DNA of 64,000 nt from a virus: IMG/VR virus record IMGVR_UViG_3300026484_000394, positions 33,198 through 97,197 of that record; one strand, 5' to 3'. Below, one piece after another: positions 30,201 through 40,136 of this stretch. Numbering within the stretch: position 1 is the stretch's first letter; the number at the start of each line of letters is the position of its first letter. The position numbers were made by a program, and so were the translations under genes. Below the pieces are notes generated by a model. The model was not told the DNA's origin. It did no database searches and saw nothing but the letters and a program-made list of their open reading frames with translations.

Positions 30201-30686
30201 AATATAGATGGGGCAAGTATCGCTTTAATCTTAGATAGTCAGTCGCTAAAAATTTACAGAGATGGGATTGAAGCTTCTTCTATACCTGTATCATACCTTG
30301 AAAGCTGTTCCGAGCTAGCTTTTTTTCAAGATGGATTTTTTGTGCAAATAGAAAGAGGAGAGAGGTTTCTTCCAGCAAACTACATCGCTAACAGCTTGAC
30401 GAGAGCAAGCATTACAATATCTAGCTACAAAGGGACACTGTCTCAAACAAGGGGACTGTCAGGAAGACTTGTAGTCGTGGATTTTCTCGAAAAAAGAACT
30501 ATTGCCTGTTCTCCTGATGTAGACATAGAATTTCTGTTGGATGGCAAAGGATTGCATATGCAACAGGTTTCAAGCAAGTATAGACATCCATTGGAGTTAG
30601 TGCACGGAATAGCTGATATTCTAAATGAAAATACTACTTCTGTTGAGCAGCTAGGTCTGTCTTTTACAGTTAGTTATGACATCTAA
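27264..30686 (+). CDS. Giant structural protein, 1140 aa
   Basis: Starts in an ATGA overlap with the preceding stop. Beta-rich N-terminal part, a helical section around 600-760 rich in Lys, Arg and Tyr (KQKLHDVFRAL, KRYFYDYEDIFKLKRK, KRREAHRRNYAKLR), then more beta domains. The basic helical block is unlike the other giant proteins here and might be a hub- or nucleic-acid-facing part. I find no nuclease or peptidoglycan hydrolase signature. Function unknown. Confidence 0.7.
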   Translation: MIATSVNILSNAINLVYQQSVKVNGIGGVRFYFSRKTTDSNLPIEISFVLYQGQLRAFCKQHQDVILQEVTIGERDCYTYRNDIIFFKEAILELISKQTNQEETSSVVETVNSIFGVDLSKIENITAFEFQKSMYVDNMSLSSSDNVAEGYLIMLADIATKSFITSIFVGKIKPLSRRQYADKVNEYSQNRILDDIVIQNLENSTFITNNSPFTAVVTKEAYQYKQYRIGKADAFFQREISTTNDLTIEAGQSIQVIHSVPQRENRYSLLSNPIQKIPGPVRKSNLNEMREALPYIKEMPFYFELKEISLPMSEVSSNDFVVVSSLFELFSEKDNFARAILDAEDEISGTSITGSLGIVSISNGNAVKDFIDNGRVSYFASNFRVTFNAKLRKIYSYLGEDQLNAVVDYTAAMKASRILAIESKVVYNDTISTPMQALAVEIGFFGDMREVIANNKTLVYVDEVSKGGLPCNTDRQEIVRQLLSGEFSGDTVVFNANDILNNPSKPVYYGKITATGDGELDDAYAAYQKNIVSNLSGFNMVNTQLQMTSAQFAAVAPLFNSDPTFSDPCREDLVYVVEENISELGLATNLEQTIQSIKKRAYSFRKPIELLAVMNIGISLDGAWYFCGEDFFTSENIENENYTTVISDEIKHFQGDSTSVKHPISDKKKFMDRALKGDEYKQKLHDVFRALAIGDIDTSLIYKHQGLRYIAEHLLDQNKRYFYDYEDIFKLKRKAVFKKEQDTITNKFVLPNILEQLINDQKDGCVGYIGDSDVHYFGKRREAHRRNYAKLRPNDKPDAAYEIGHTVSCMINTENIRNASSLFHSTGKDLFGVNFGDWTTIDTLSVQKTENVFYRGMIYGFQVSIHKNDIKVFSILYDYKTKMLTINNPQKLEIIDYALLLTSFDVLLHDYYDSLEGLHRVALGVYAYSGEESLRSQLSQKFLLSNQPPRRRSTTKIFGVSVGLFGRSLFVKQMEESATNIDGASIALILDSQSLKIYRDGIEASSIPVSYLESCSELAFFQDGFFVQIERGERFLPANYIANSLTRASITISSYKGTLSQTRGLSGRLVVVDFLEKRTIACSPDVDIEFLLDGKGLHMQQVSSKYRHPLELVHGIADILNENTTSVEQLGLSFTVSYDI

Positions 30687-30698
30687 AAAGGACTTTAT

Positions 30699-33365
30699 GT
30701 GATACCTTTATTTTATATACTACCTACAGACAACTTGTATACAAAGACGACAGGAGTGGTTACAAAAATCACTCCATCTTTTGTTCAATCTTCACGGGTG
30801 CTACAGCTTGAGTTTATGTATAATCTGGAAGAGTTTTTCTATCTTACTATAGAATTTTCATCTTTTGACCAGCCCTCATCTATCCAGCTCAGTGGGCTAT
30901 ACGGAACCCAATCTATTCCAGTAACAGAAGGGCAACAAACTTATTCTCTTACAGGAAAGAAAGTCAGTGTAATTATTCAGAAGGACGACATTCTGAGTAT
31001 TGCAAACAATGCAATTTCTGTATCAGATATGCAGAGCAACATAGAGATTGAAATCAAGACTCTTCGAGATAATAAGGATATAAGCGGTCGCCCGAGAGTT
31101 ACATCGTTTGAGCTTAATGATTTAGCTATCCTTATGCAAGTGAATGGCTCTTCTTTATCTTATCGCAATGGGAGAAGAAAAGAGAATTACCAACCAGTCG
31201 TTTCTGTTAATGGAGTAGAGTCTGTTCCATCCGCTATTGATGGTCATTACAGTATCTTCCATTTGTCTGGAGACTTGTCAGGTCTATCTTTGGCTATCTT
31301 ACCACTTCAAGACTTCCGAAATCACTTTTTATTTCGTCAAGACCCCGCTCTGAAAAATTGTATTGTTGAACACTCTATATTTAAAGCACGACAAAAGACA
31401 TATCAATTTCAAAATGGTGCAATTCGAGTTCAAAATAATCTTATGACGATGCAGTATTTTTTTCAAAAAGAGAAAGACGATTTCAGACAGTATATTTTCA
31501 ACGCTACACGAGATGAAAACATATATTCTGAGATAAGTCTCCTAATCCCTGCTGTTAAACATGATTCTATGACTGTTTATGACCTTAAGAAAGATGTCCT
31601 TATTTTTGGTCGAAAAGTTATGGAGACGATTGTATCTGCAGACGGTACAGTACACCATAGATTAACTCTGCTGGAGTGTGCTGATATGTTTGGCCGAAGC
31701 ATTGAGGATATCTTTATTTTCGACTACTTACCCCACTTTATTCACGGAAAAGACTGGAAGCAGTCTGATGGAAGCGAAGGGCTGGGACACCTTCTTCGAA
31801 AGACTGGACTGACAGAAGAGTATATTCCTACTTCCTCTGCAAAGCCGAAATATAAGAACAAAGACTATTTATCTCTTTCTAATACTCGGTATGTTGCAAC
31901 AGTATTTAAAAAAACCCTATACTCATTCACTAAAAGTCATCCAGCCACAGATTCCCAGTTGAAAAGAATTGCCCCAGGGAATTTTATCTCGCCTAGGGAA
32001 AGCTTTGTGTCAATAGATAACAGCTCTGTTAGCTTTTCGCATGGAAGTTATGCTCAGTCTTATTCGAGAGAGAATAGTCCTATCTTAGCAGAGAATTCAC
32101 TTTTGTCGGAGCATAAGGACATAACAACATTCGCAGGTGTTGTCTTCAATGCTAACCCTAAGATAATTACAACAGCTCAAATAAACATTACAAATAGAGA
32201 TACTTATTTATTACTGTGTCGCTCAATAGAAACTGCTGAGTATGGAGTAATAGGAGTAAGAAGAGGCACTAGACAGTTGACATATAGCATTTCTTTCCTT
32301 TTTGATGACACAACAATTACTTGTATAGCAAATATAGAACAAAGAAAAATCTACTACATCAACTATCAGACTAAGCAAGTTGAGACAGACCCATCTGAAT
32401 TTTCAGGCACTTTTAAAAAGTACCTTTCTTCTGTTGATGAGGAAAACCTGATGTCTTTTATTGTTAAAGGAACTACAGGAGGGTCAAAGCTAAATATTTT
32501 TCCTTTTGTTGCCCAAGTTGAAAAGAAGAAATCTCTATATGCTTCTATGCTTTCTAGAGAATTAGTTCTAGATCCCAATAATGCTCTTATGCCTATGCTT
32601 CTTAACCGAGATCTATCCCGAATTGTCATTGGAGATTCTTCCGAAAGAACTGTTTTGAAAAGTAGATTTGGAACAAGTTCTGGTATTTTTAAGCAGATAT
32701 CAAGTGGGATTTTTTGCACGGAGTCTGTGCAAATCACGATGATTTCTGTGGTTGATTCATCTTTTGAATTTAAAGCTATTTTTGAGGGAGAAGAGTTTGG
32801 CTTTATTTTTGAATTTGACGGAGGACACACAGAATTTTTATTGGACTTTAAGCGGTCAGTCTTTAATAAAAATGATTTTTCTCACGGTCCAGCTACCTCT
32901 TTTGATGTTCTTGCTGACCAGGCATATGAAAAAGTATTTCAGTATTTTAATTTCAGAGTCTTTCAGAACACTTTTGAGCCGAGCTTTGCGATAGATATCC
33001 CAATATTGATGAAAGCTGTTAAGTCTGGGCAGATTGGTGTGTTAGGAACTTGTTTTGTGCAGGCAGACGAGCAGTTCATATTTGATTCCACCGGCTTTCA
33101 CGAGGTGTTGTTTACTGATGGGCAAATAAGCTCAATAAATGGTGAGGAAGCTGAGATTGTTGAGGAGGGAAAGGCTATATTGCTAGTTGATGCTCTTGCT
33201 GGTAATAGCCTTGTTTCTTCCATATGCTCCAGTAAATCAGTAACACTGAAAGACGCATACCCTGACGAGGAACAACTTTATGCGAGAGAATGTACACTTA
33301 ACCAAAATTATGCAATAATATCAGACATAGATATTGGACAATATAGAGAAATCAGGGAGCAATAA
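30699..33365 (+). CDS. Large beta-rich structural protein, 888 aa
   Basis: The likely start is GTG 30699, six bases after AAAGGA; an ATG three bases earlier runs straight into TGA. Beta-rich throughout with short basic linkers (RNGRRKENYQP; KPKYKNKDYL). No catalytic motif is seen. It stands 12 nt after the 1140-residue gene and 4 nt before the next, so it is co-transcribed with them. Probably part of the same tail or baseplate structure. Confidence 0.65.
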   Translation: MIPLFYILPTDNLYTKTTGVVTKITPSFVQSSRVLQLEFMYNLEEFFYLTIEFSSFDQPSSIQLSGLYGTQSIPVTEGQQTYSLTGKKVSVIIQKDDILSIANNAISVSDMQSNIEIEIKTLRDNKDISGRPRVTSFELNDLAILMQVNGSSLSYRNGRRKENYQPVVSVNGVESVPSAIDGHYSIFHLSGDLSGLSLAILPLQDFRNHFLFRQDPALKNCIVEHSIFKARQKTYQFQNGAIRVQNNLMTMQYFFQKEKDDFRQYIFNATRDENIYSEISLLIPAVKHDSMTVYDLKKDVLIFGRKVMETIVSADGTVHHRLTLLECADMFGRSIEDIFIFDYLPHFIHGKDWKQSDGSEGLGHLLRKTGLTEEYIPTSSAKPKYKNKDYLSLSNTRYVATVFKKTLYSFTKSHPATDSQLKRIAPGNFISPRESFVSIDNSSVSFSHGSYAQSYSRENSPILAENSLLSEHKDITTFAGVVFNANPKIITTAQINITNRDTYLLLCRSIETAEYGVIGVRRGTRQLTYSISFLFDDTTITCIANIEQRKIYYINYQTKQVETDPSEFSGTFKKYLSSVDEENLMSFIVKGTTGGSKLNIFPFVAQVEKKKSLYASMLSRELVLDPNNALMPMLLNRDLSRIVIGDSSERTVLKSRFGTSSGIFKQISSGIFCTESVQITMISVVDSSFEFKAIFEGEEFGFIFEFDGGHTEFLLDFKRSVFNKNDFSHGPATSFDVLADQAYEKVFQYFNFRVFQNTFEPSFAIDIPILMKAVKSGQIGVLGTCFVQADEQFIFDSTGFHEVLFTDGQISSINGEEAEIVEEGKAILLVDALAGNSLVSSICSSKSVTLKDAYPDEEQLYARECTLNQNYAIISDIDIGQYREIREQ

Positions 33366-33369
33366 GAAA

Positions 33370-35283
33370 ATGGCATATATATTTAATTTAGATAATACTT
33401 GGGTTTCATCAGCCCTTGTCCCAAAGAGCAAGATGTTTGAAGAATCTACTATTGTAGTTACAGATAAAGCCGTAAACATATTTCTAGAGAGCGATATTGC
33501 TCTCGGATTAAATACTGGCTCTAAAAGAATGGCATTTAAGCATAACAACATTCTTTTTAAGACGAACAGAGTTAAACAGGACAACTGGCATACCACATAT
33601 GTATCTCGGCCATCAATCCAACGAGGATTTGTGATGTGGTCTGGAGATTTTAGTCCAGCAAACACTTTTGACGCGATTTCTGGCATATCGTTGGAAATCG
33701 AAGATTCAGTAACCTACTCAGCTTCTTTCTCGGGAGATTCTATCAGTTTTACAGAGCCGGAGGTGTTTAGAATTTACACTGATGGCGGTGTGATAAAGGT
33801 AGATGATGCAGACTATTCTGGAAATACGATTACTATAGGAGATTTCAAGGCAACCTTGGACGAGGATAAGCTTAATCAGATTTTTGGGCAAGACTATTCT
33901 TTTCTCTCTGAACTAGAGCTTCAATCGCCAGAAGAAGCTTTCGATTTATCTTACGAGAAAATTGATATCCCAAATGGGACTTACGATGAGATTGAGATAA
34001 TATTAGATAAAGAAAATTTAGCTGTGGATGAATTTGGACAGGTTTATTTTAAAGTTCCTGATTTTGATTTTAATATATCTAAAAATGCAATCTGGTTCGA
34101 GGGTAGTCGAAGAGAGTATTTAAAGTCTGACCAGTTCTCATTTATTCTTGATGGAGGAGACGATGTTTATTATGAATTCTCTAAAGATCGACTCCGAGCC
34201 GCCATTAATGAAGAGGCATATTTTGTAGACGGACTTATTAATTGCTCTGAAAGAACATATATTGGATATGCGAAGGTATATAGCAGTTATGTGTATGTAG
34301 ATTTTTACTTTATGCAGAGAGAAGGTGATAGTGAAGAGTGTGCTGCACTAGAGGATACAACCGAAGCTAAAAGAGCTTGCCGTTTAAAAGTCAAAAAAGA
34401 CAGTATTGAAATGTCGAAGATAGACGATGATATTGAATTTATTGAAATTAACTCTACTATTAAGAACGATCCACTACCTCTATACGACAAAATCCGTTTT
34501 GGAATTGGATGTTTCATGTCTGACTATAAGATGTATACTTATAGGGATGATAGAGATACTCTTGAAGTTATTTTCAATAGAGAATCTTCGTCTAAGTATA
34601 TTAAATTAGAGATGGAAGACCAGTCTACGAGATACTACGCAGACATCACTGTTAAAGATGGAACCCAAGAGAGCACCAAGACTAAAAAATTCCAAAGATA
34701 TTCTTCTACAGCGATGTGGAGTCTGGGGAGCACAGCATATATAAACACTATTCTAAAGAGGAGTTTTGATAGTGTATCTGATACAAATACAACCAAGTTC
34801 ACTAATGCAGCCATTTCTTTAGAAACTGACACTGTAAAAATCTTTACTAGAACGTTGTATATTAATGTGCTTAACCAAACTTTTGATTTCCCTCAGCAGT
34901 CTATGAGCTACGAAACTCTTGCTGTTCTTGGTTATGTGGATGGCGACGAACTGTTGTCGTTGCAAGTGGATTATATACCTTCTTCTGGTGTTATTTATGG
35001 AAGAATAGAAAGAGACTCTGAATATGAGACTTTCGATAAGCCTGAGTTGCTTGATATGATGAATAGCTTGAATCCTGAATATAGCTTCTCTTTGACTTGT
35101 AACTTGTCCCTACTTAAATACACAGACCTTAATGGGGTTGCTCATGACATGCCGTTCTCAAATTCAACTTTAATTATCGCAGAGCGAACTTCTCTTAATG
35201 GGGAAACTTTTTACAGAGTGTATTATAAAAACATAGATAGTTACGGCTTCATAAATGCTTTAACTTTTAAAGTAGAGGAGTAG
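33370..35283 (+). CDS. Beta-rich acidic structural protein, 637 aa
   Basis: I place the start at ATG 33370 rather than the in-frame codon at 33334, which overlaps the previous gene without a ribosome site. The protein is Asp/Glu-rich and beta-predicted, with a Cys pair in an acidic helical insertion around 320-340 (CAALEDTTEAKRAC). No recognised fold. Tightly packed between the 888- and 488-residue genes. Confidence 0.65.
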   Translation: MAYIFNLDNTWVSSALVPKSKMFEESTIVVTDKAVNIFLESDIALGLNTGSKRMAFKHNNILFKTNRVKQDNWHTTYVSRPSIQRGFVMWSGDFSPANTFDAISGISLEIEDSVTYSASFSGDSISFTEPEVFRIYTDGGVIKVDDADYSGNTITIGDFKATLDEDKLNQIFGQDYSFLSELELQSPEEAFDLSYEKIDIPNGTYDEIEIILDKENLAVDEFGQVYFKVPDFDFNISKNAIWFEGSRREYLKSDQFSFILDGGDDVYYEFSKDRLRAAINEEAYFVDGLINCSERTYIGYAKVYSSYVYVDFYFMQREGDSEECAALEDTTEAKRACRLKVKKDSIEMSKIDDDIEFIEINSTIKNDPLPLYDKIRFGIGCFMSDYKMYTYRDDRDTLEVIFNRESSSKYIKLEMEDQSTRYYADITVKDGTQESTKTKKFQRYSSTAMWSLGSTAYINTILKRSFDSVSDTNTTKFTNAAISLETDTVKIFTRTLYINVLNQTFDFPQQSMSYETLAVLGYVDGDELLSLQVDYIPSSGVIYGRIERDSEYETFDKPELLDMMNSLNPEYSFSLTCNLSLLKYTDLNGVAHDMPFSNSTLIIAERTSLNGETFYRVYYKNIDSYGFINALTFKVEE

Positions 35284-35287
35284 AAAC

Positions 35288-36754
35288 ATGGCAAGACTGT
35301 CAGCATATCATGACTTTATCCCAAGCTTCATAAACGGAGAGCAACACAACTTTCATTCATTCAGAGGATGTCAGATACAAGCCCATTTATCTTCTGCTTT
35401 AAAGATGATGGACTTTAATACAATTTCTGTTAGAAAAAGAAAGATACCTAAGTCTAAGACAGACGAGCAGAAAGGGGTGTACTCAGCTCCTGTCTCTTTG
35501 GATGTCGGCTCTTCCAACCAAATCAAGCTCTTTCTGTGGAGTGATATTAAGCAGGACTATTCGGCTTCACTGGTTGCAGGGGATAAAAATATACTTGAAG
35601 CTGTGACTCATAGCATCTCTCCAATCAGTATTGGCAATAATAATTATATCTATGGAACACTAGAAAATTTACCGTCAGGGCCAGATATCTTAAACAATAA
35701 TATTTTAATTAACTTCAATGGGAAGTTAAAGTCCAATACATCTATTGTAGGCCGCTCACTACTTGGACCACTAATGTTTGAAACAACAATTGCAACGGCT
35801 TCAAAGAAAGGAGATGTTTCTATTTTAGTAGCAGATGCTCACAAGGTTATGGCGGGGCAAATAGTCTACTTCGGAACAAAGAGAGCTGGGTTTGCAAGAA
35901 GAAAAGTTACTGGGGCTACACTCACGGAAATATTCTTTAAAGAACCCCTGTCTGCAAAAGAAATTTCAGGAGAACATTCTTTTGTTTTTAACGAGAGGCC
36001 TGTATTTAAACCGGCTTTTTCAACTACTACAGCAGAAAGCTCTCGCAAGAACACAAAGAAGCTAATCTTATCTGATTATGGGGAACTACACTTGCGAGAT
36101 GTAGAAGTTCTCGCAGAGGAGCCTTTTAACACTACAGTGTATTTTATGAGAGACACTGACAAGCTAGCTATCGTAGAGGACTTGATAACAGAGCCTTTGC
36201 CGAAAGGCACTAAAGTTGTTGCCCGAACTGAAGATCCTTTTGAAGCCTGGGCTATTACTAATGATGAAACGGATACCAATGTGGTCAAATGTGATACATT
36301 TTGCTCAGCCTGTATTGGTCGCGTAGGGTATAGTGGCAGAGATGCATATACAATTGTCGGCTTTTCTGGAGAGTATGTGATTTTAGACAAAGAAGTCCTA
36401 GCAAACCAAACAGTCACTTTCCCTTCACTTAGTGCTGACTTTTATGGAAATGAAGCAAGTTCTCGCACTACAGCAGAGGTAAACACCAACAGCACGGTTC
36501 TCTTTTGTCGTGATTCAGATAAATTCTTTGTTGGGCAAATCATAGAAATAGAGAATATTGCAGGGAGGTTTAGGGTTGAGTTAATTCGTTCTGATGCTCT
36601 TCTGTTAGACCGTCCACTGTTGCCGGAAACGCTTGATGGAGCAATATATTTTGGCACACTAGATGTGTCTTGGGGTTCAAATAGAACACAATCAGATTTA
36701 GATGCTATTAATCTTAATCTAGAGGAATTTGTATTTCAGGGAGAAAACGAATGA
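35288..36754 (+). CDS. Beta-rich structural protein with internal repeat units, 488 aa
   Basis: Two stretches look like variants of one beta unit: VMAGQIVYFG...GATLTEIFFKEPL around residues 195-225, and FFVGQIIEIE...SDALLLDRPL around 415-445. Both follow the pattern hGQhh then xxxLhhxxPL. Such short repeats are common in baseplate-wedge and fibre-connecting proteins, but I cannot assign a family. The ribosome site is GAGGAG inside the preceding gene end. Its stop overlaps the next ATG (ATGA). Confidence 0.65.
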   Translation: MARLSAYHDFIPSFINGEQHNFHSFRGCQIQAHLSSALKMMDFNTISVRKRKIPKSKTDEQKGVYSAPVSLDVGSSNQIKLFLWSDIKQDYSASLVAGDKNILEAVTHSISPISIGNNNYIYGTLENLPSGPDILNNNILINFNGKLKSNTSIVGRSLLGPLMFETTIATASKKGDVSILVADAHKVMAGQIVYFGTKRAGFARRKVTGATLTEIFFKEPLSAKEISGEHSFVFNERPVFKPAFSTTTAESSRKNTKKLILSDYGELHLRDVEVLAEEPFNTTVYFMRDTDKLAIVEDLITEPLPKGTKVVARTEDPFEAWAITNDETDTNVVKCDTFCSACIGRVGYSGRDAYTIVGFSGEYVILDKEVLANQTVTFPSLSADFYGNEASSRTTAEVNTNSTVLFCRDSDKFFVGQIIEIENIAGRFRVELIRSDALLLDRPLLPETLDGAIYFGTLDVSWGSNRTQSDLDAINLNLEEFVFQGENE

Positions 36755-37971
36755 AAATCACATTAACACCAAGAATGGTTCACTATCAAGGGCGAACACT
36801 ATTCTTCAATGCAAGTGAACACACAATGCTCCTTACTGAAGACTTAATAGTGGAGGAAGCTGATATATGCTTCGTTTTGCCTACACATATGATTTATATC
36901 TCATTGTCATCTACTTTGGCATTCTATACAAGAGATCTCAAGACTGAGGCTCTCTATGGACCGTATTCAGATTCTTTAAGTATACTCAAATATCACATGT
37001 TTGGATTGTATGATAACTTAGCAGGGTTTCTAAAAAATAGCTTTTCTCTTAATAGTGAACTGTCTTGTCATGAGTTTATGTTTAATGGCTTTGTATATAA
37101 TACGCATACCTTTGAATTCAATAGGAAGCCTGCGAGAGTCCTTGCTGAAATACAGGCTCATCTGTCTCCCATAGATTCTCAATTCAAGTTCTCGTTTGAC
37201 TACACTACTCACATATCGGAAACTGTAGCGGAAGATTTTGTAAACAGCCTTGATGCAGTCTTTAATAAAAATCATTTTGAAAACTTTTTAAAGGTGAATA
37301 AGTTTGGAACTATGTTTTCCACAGATAGAAGTAGTTCAAAAGGTGTTACGACAGCAAAAGGAGGAGCTTTTTTTGCTTTAAATCAATCAGAGAAGCGACA
37401 CTCCGTCACATACATCCCATATGTGTTTATCGACGGCTATATAAGATTTAACAATATTGACACGGATGAGTCAAGAGAATTATTTACCAAGTACATATCT
37501 GATGCATCCGTAGAGGCAATATCTAATGAGAGGGATATGGAGTATTATAAAAACAGGTTCTCCATCTCTATCACAAAGAAGAGCATTCGTCTTACAAAAA
37601 TAGACCTATTTAACGAAGTGCTTCTGGTAATTACTACCCCTAACCTTTTAGAGCAATACATCTTGGTTAGGCTAGGAGATTCAAGTATCATCCCCATTAG
37701 GTTTAACTCATTTTCAAAAACATACACTATCTTAGATCAAGCATCTGTAAGTCGCATACCAGGTCTCTCTGTTGTGAATAACCATCTTGAATACAAACAA
37801 ATAGACTTACTAATTGAAGATACAGATAGTTCAAACACAGAGGTCGTTATTTCAGAAGAGCTTCACTTCGCTGTAAATCATAGTAAGAAGCAAGCATATT
37901 CAAAAGACAATAATGTGTATTCTATCAACTATCTTGACGACATACTTAGATATAAAATTAAAGGGGTCTAA
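36751..37971 (+). CDS. Structural-region protein, 406 aa
   Basis: Mixed alpha/beta, starting with beta strands and followed by a Phe/His/Asn-rich middle. The ATG overlaps the previous stop; GGGAG lies 7 nt upstream. Immediately followed by a 61-codon gene. No domain recognised. Confidence 0.65.
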   Translation: MKITLTPRMVHYQGRTLFFNASEHTMLLTEDLIVEEADICFVLPTHMIYISLSSTLAFYTRDLKTEALYGPYSDSLSILKYHMFGLYDNLAGFLKNSFSLNSELSCHEFMFNGFVYNTHTFEFNRKPARVLAEIQAHLSPIDSQFKFSFDYTTHISETVAEDFVNSLDAVFNKNHFENFLKVNKFGTMFSTDRSSSKGVTTAKGGAFFALNQSEKRHSVTYIPYVFIDGYIRFNNIDTDESRELFTKYISDASVEAISNERDMEYYKNRFSISITKKSIRLTKIDLFNEVLLVITTPNLLEQYILVRLGDSSIIPIRFNSFSKTYTILDQASVSRIPGLSVVNNHLEYKQIDLLIEDTDSSNTEVVISEELHFAVNHSKKQAYSKDNNVYSINYLDDILRYKIKGV

Positions 37972-38157
37972 ATGCGTTTCATAAACGAGGCAGAGAATGA
38001 AATATTTTCTGCAACAGATAAAAGAGTGGGCAAAATTCCAGTGGTCAAAAGCATTCTAAAGAATGGAGATAATCATAGTGAAGAATTGGCTATAATTTCA
38101 GACAATCTCAAAGACTCTGAAATTGTATATCTCGTCACCGAAAAGGCTAAAAAATGA
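37972..38157 (+). CDS. Small protein, 61 aa
   Basis: Starts directly after the previous stop with AAAGGGG upstream and ends in an ATGA overlap with the next gene, which supports translation despite its size. Charged, with a beta-type C-terminal half (SEIVYLVTEKAKK). No known family. Confidence 0.55.
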   Translation: MRFINEAENEIFSATDKRVGKIPVVKSILKNGDNHSEELAIISDNLKDSEIVYLVTEKAKK

Positions 38158-39419
38158 CCAATTTGTCACTAAAACCCGTGTTTTTCCACAAAATAGGACA
38201 CTTTAAAGAAGGGTCTACTTTAACTTATAAAGTTTTTTTTGCATCAACTGACCCTTTGTTTTACTTTGTAGCTTATGTAGAACCTACAGATACTGAGTAC
38301 AGTATAAACTTTGCCCCTATGCTACCAAACACAGACAATTTCAGCGTGGTTGAACTAGGAGATTCTTCAAGAACATATAAGTTCGGGGAAGAATTTGAAA
38401 CAGTGGTAGCAAACAGATTACTGGAAGGCTTTGGGGACTATGTTACGATCACGCTATCTATAGAAAAGCCATTTGTTTTCAGCAATAGTGCTCCAGGAAT
38501 TGCCCCTACAGGGGAGCATATTTCAGAATACACACGAACATTGCTGAAACCATTGTATAAAATAGGACTCTTTCAACTTGCTTCATCTATTGCGATTGGC
38601 ACACAAGCGAGAATGACAACAATGCTGTCTTTAGCAAATGGCTTTGACTTCAAGAAAGCCATAGAAGTCTCAGTAACAGACCTGCTTATAGTCAAGAAAA
38701 ACCTGAGCGATGCCATAGATAAAACATTGCCTTCGAAGGAGCAAGAATGGATAAAGAGTTTCTTCTTGAAGATTTTGAATGCTAGTCCATACACCTCGTC
38801 CGTGGCTCAGATTTTTTGCGATATAGTGTCTCTGTCTAGAATGATGGCAGAGAAAGAAATCCGACTCTCGGATGTGCCATACCAAATTGCAGTCTCTCTT
38901 GTTTTAGATTGGATAAAAAAGCCAAGCAGAGAAAGAGAAAACAAGCTCAAGCAAGTCAGCGAAAACAAGGAACAGAGATTTGAGTTCAGATTAAATGCAA
39001 GCTCTATGGAAAAGAAAGAGAAGCTGTATGAAGCCTTAAATAATTTACAGAGCTTTATTTATATTACAGGTATAGAAGTTAAAAATATTGAGACTGGAGA
39101 ATCAAAACATCTCTCCGTGCAAAATCAATTAGCATCGCTACTTAGTAAAAATAAATCCTCGTGTCTAGAAACAAGAGGACTGCAGACAAAAAATGGGCGA
39201 TTTATTGTTCAGTATGGATATGGCACATCTTGTGACACTTTTATTGGAATGTATGCTTTGATAGATGGAGATATGTATGGACTTAAAAAAGAGAGTAAGA
39301 TTGTGAACGATTCACTCACTCCCATAAGAACTTGGAGCTGGAAAGACCAAACAAAACAAATGATAGGTAGCACAGTAGATTCTGCTGACAACATTCAAGT
39401 TACTTTCAAGGGAATATAG
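38154..39419 (+). CDS. Structural-region protein, 421 aa
   Basis: N-terminal 120 residues are beta-rich. The middle (about 130-270) is helical with a basic segment (DWIKKPSRERENKLKQ), and the C-terminal 120 residues are beta-rich again. The three-part layout differs from the purely beta neighbours. It lies at the end of the large structural cassette, two genes before the terminase. Function unknown. Confidence 0.65.
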   Translation: MTNLSLKPVFFHKIGHFKEGSTLTYKVFFASTDPLFYFVAYVEPTDTEYSINFAPMLPNTDNFSVVELGDSSRTYKFGEEFETVVANRLLEGFGDYVTITLSIEKPFVFSNSAPGIAPTGEHISEYTRTLLKPLYKIGLFQLASSIAIGTQARMTTMLSLANGFDFKKAIEVSVTDLLIVKKNLSDAIDKTLPSKEQEWIKSFFLKILNASPYTSSVAQIFCDIVSLSRMMAEKEIRLSDVPYQIAVSLVLDWIKKPSRERENKLKQVSENKEQRFEFRLNASSMEKKEKLYEALNNLQSFIYITGIEVKNIETGESKHLSVQNQLASLLSKNKSSCLETRGLQTKNGRFIVQYGYGTSCDTFIGMYALIDGDMYGLKKESKIVNDSLTPIRTWSWKDQTKQMIGSTVDSADNIQVTFKGI

Positions 39420-40136
39420 ATGACTAAAATGATTTTTGATATGTCTAGAAAGCTAGAGGATGCACTAGATGGCGTTACAGGAGAAAATGCCATATACCTA
39501 TTGTCAAGTAACAGAAAGAATCTTCCTGCCATCTCTTTTAAAGCTGCCCTTATATTCTTTGGAGAGGACTTCTTCACTTTAGAAAATGAGACCGTACAGT
39601 TGGCTCTGTTGTCCGCAAAAGTACCACCAGAAAAAATAGAGAAAGTGATTGCACTAAAGTCTCTTCTCTCTAATTATGATGAAGCTCTTTCTCAAGCACA
39701 TCCATTTTCTTTGCTCGTAGAAGCTATGAACGATACAGAAACTCACACTTCTCTTTTACAGTTCCAATACTCTGAAAAGATTATCTGGGCACTGGTGTGC
39801 ATAATGGTCTTTGTAGGAGCAGAAAATATACCAACCACTAGAGATGCAACACGATACATAGTTGCCTGTTTAAAATCAGAAGGGTGGACAATGCCACCGT
39901 TAATGTTAGGAACTCAAAAATTCACAGACTACTTTGAATATTTCGATTCCAAAATCTATGAAGACCGAAGATGCTCTGAAAAATTCCTTTTATCCTTTTG
40001 TGCGAAAGAACATGGTGATGCAATGGAAGATAAAGGGAACTTTTATGAACACCATAAGCCAATTTTACTATACTTACACTCTAAAATAAATCAGACAGTT
40101 GGGGAGCTTGATATAAATGGTATTGAAGACAGATAA
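39420..40136 (+). CDS. Helical protein upstream of terminase, 238 aa
   Basis: Follows the previous stop without a gap (AAGGGA about 6 nt upstream) and overlaps the terminase start by 20 nt. Predicted almost all helical, with a hydrophobic helix near 120-132 (IIWALVCIMVFVG) and several cysteines late in the chain. Small terminase subunits often precede the large one, so this is a possible candidate, but no DNA-binding helix-turn-helix is evident. I leave the function open. Confidence 0.6.
   Translation: MTKMIFDMSRKLEDALDGVTGENAIYLLSSNRKNLPAISFKAALIFFGEDFFTLENETVQLALLSAKVPPEKIEKVIALKSLLSNYDEALSQAHPFSLLVEAMNDTETHTSLLQFQYSEKIIWALVCIMVFVGAENIPTTRDATRYIVACLKSEGWTMPPLMLGTQKFTDYFEYFDSKIYEDRRCSEKFLLSFCAKEHGDAMEDKGNFYEHHKPILLYLHSKINQTVGELDINGIEDR

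Noticed and set aside
32366-32830. 154-codon minus-strand frame opposite the 888-residue gene
   Set aside because: Lies wholly antisense to a well-supported gene, without ribosome site; low-complexity Ser/Phe/Ile composition typical of shadows.
39420-40136. Small terminase subunit
   Set aside because: The position fits, but no DNA-binding motif is visible and the 62758-63507 product has a better helix-turn-helix; left as hypothetical.
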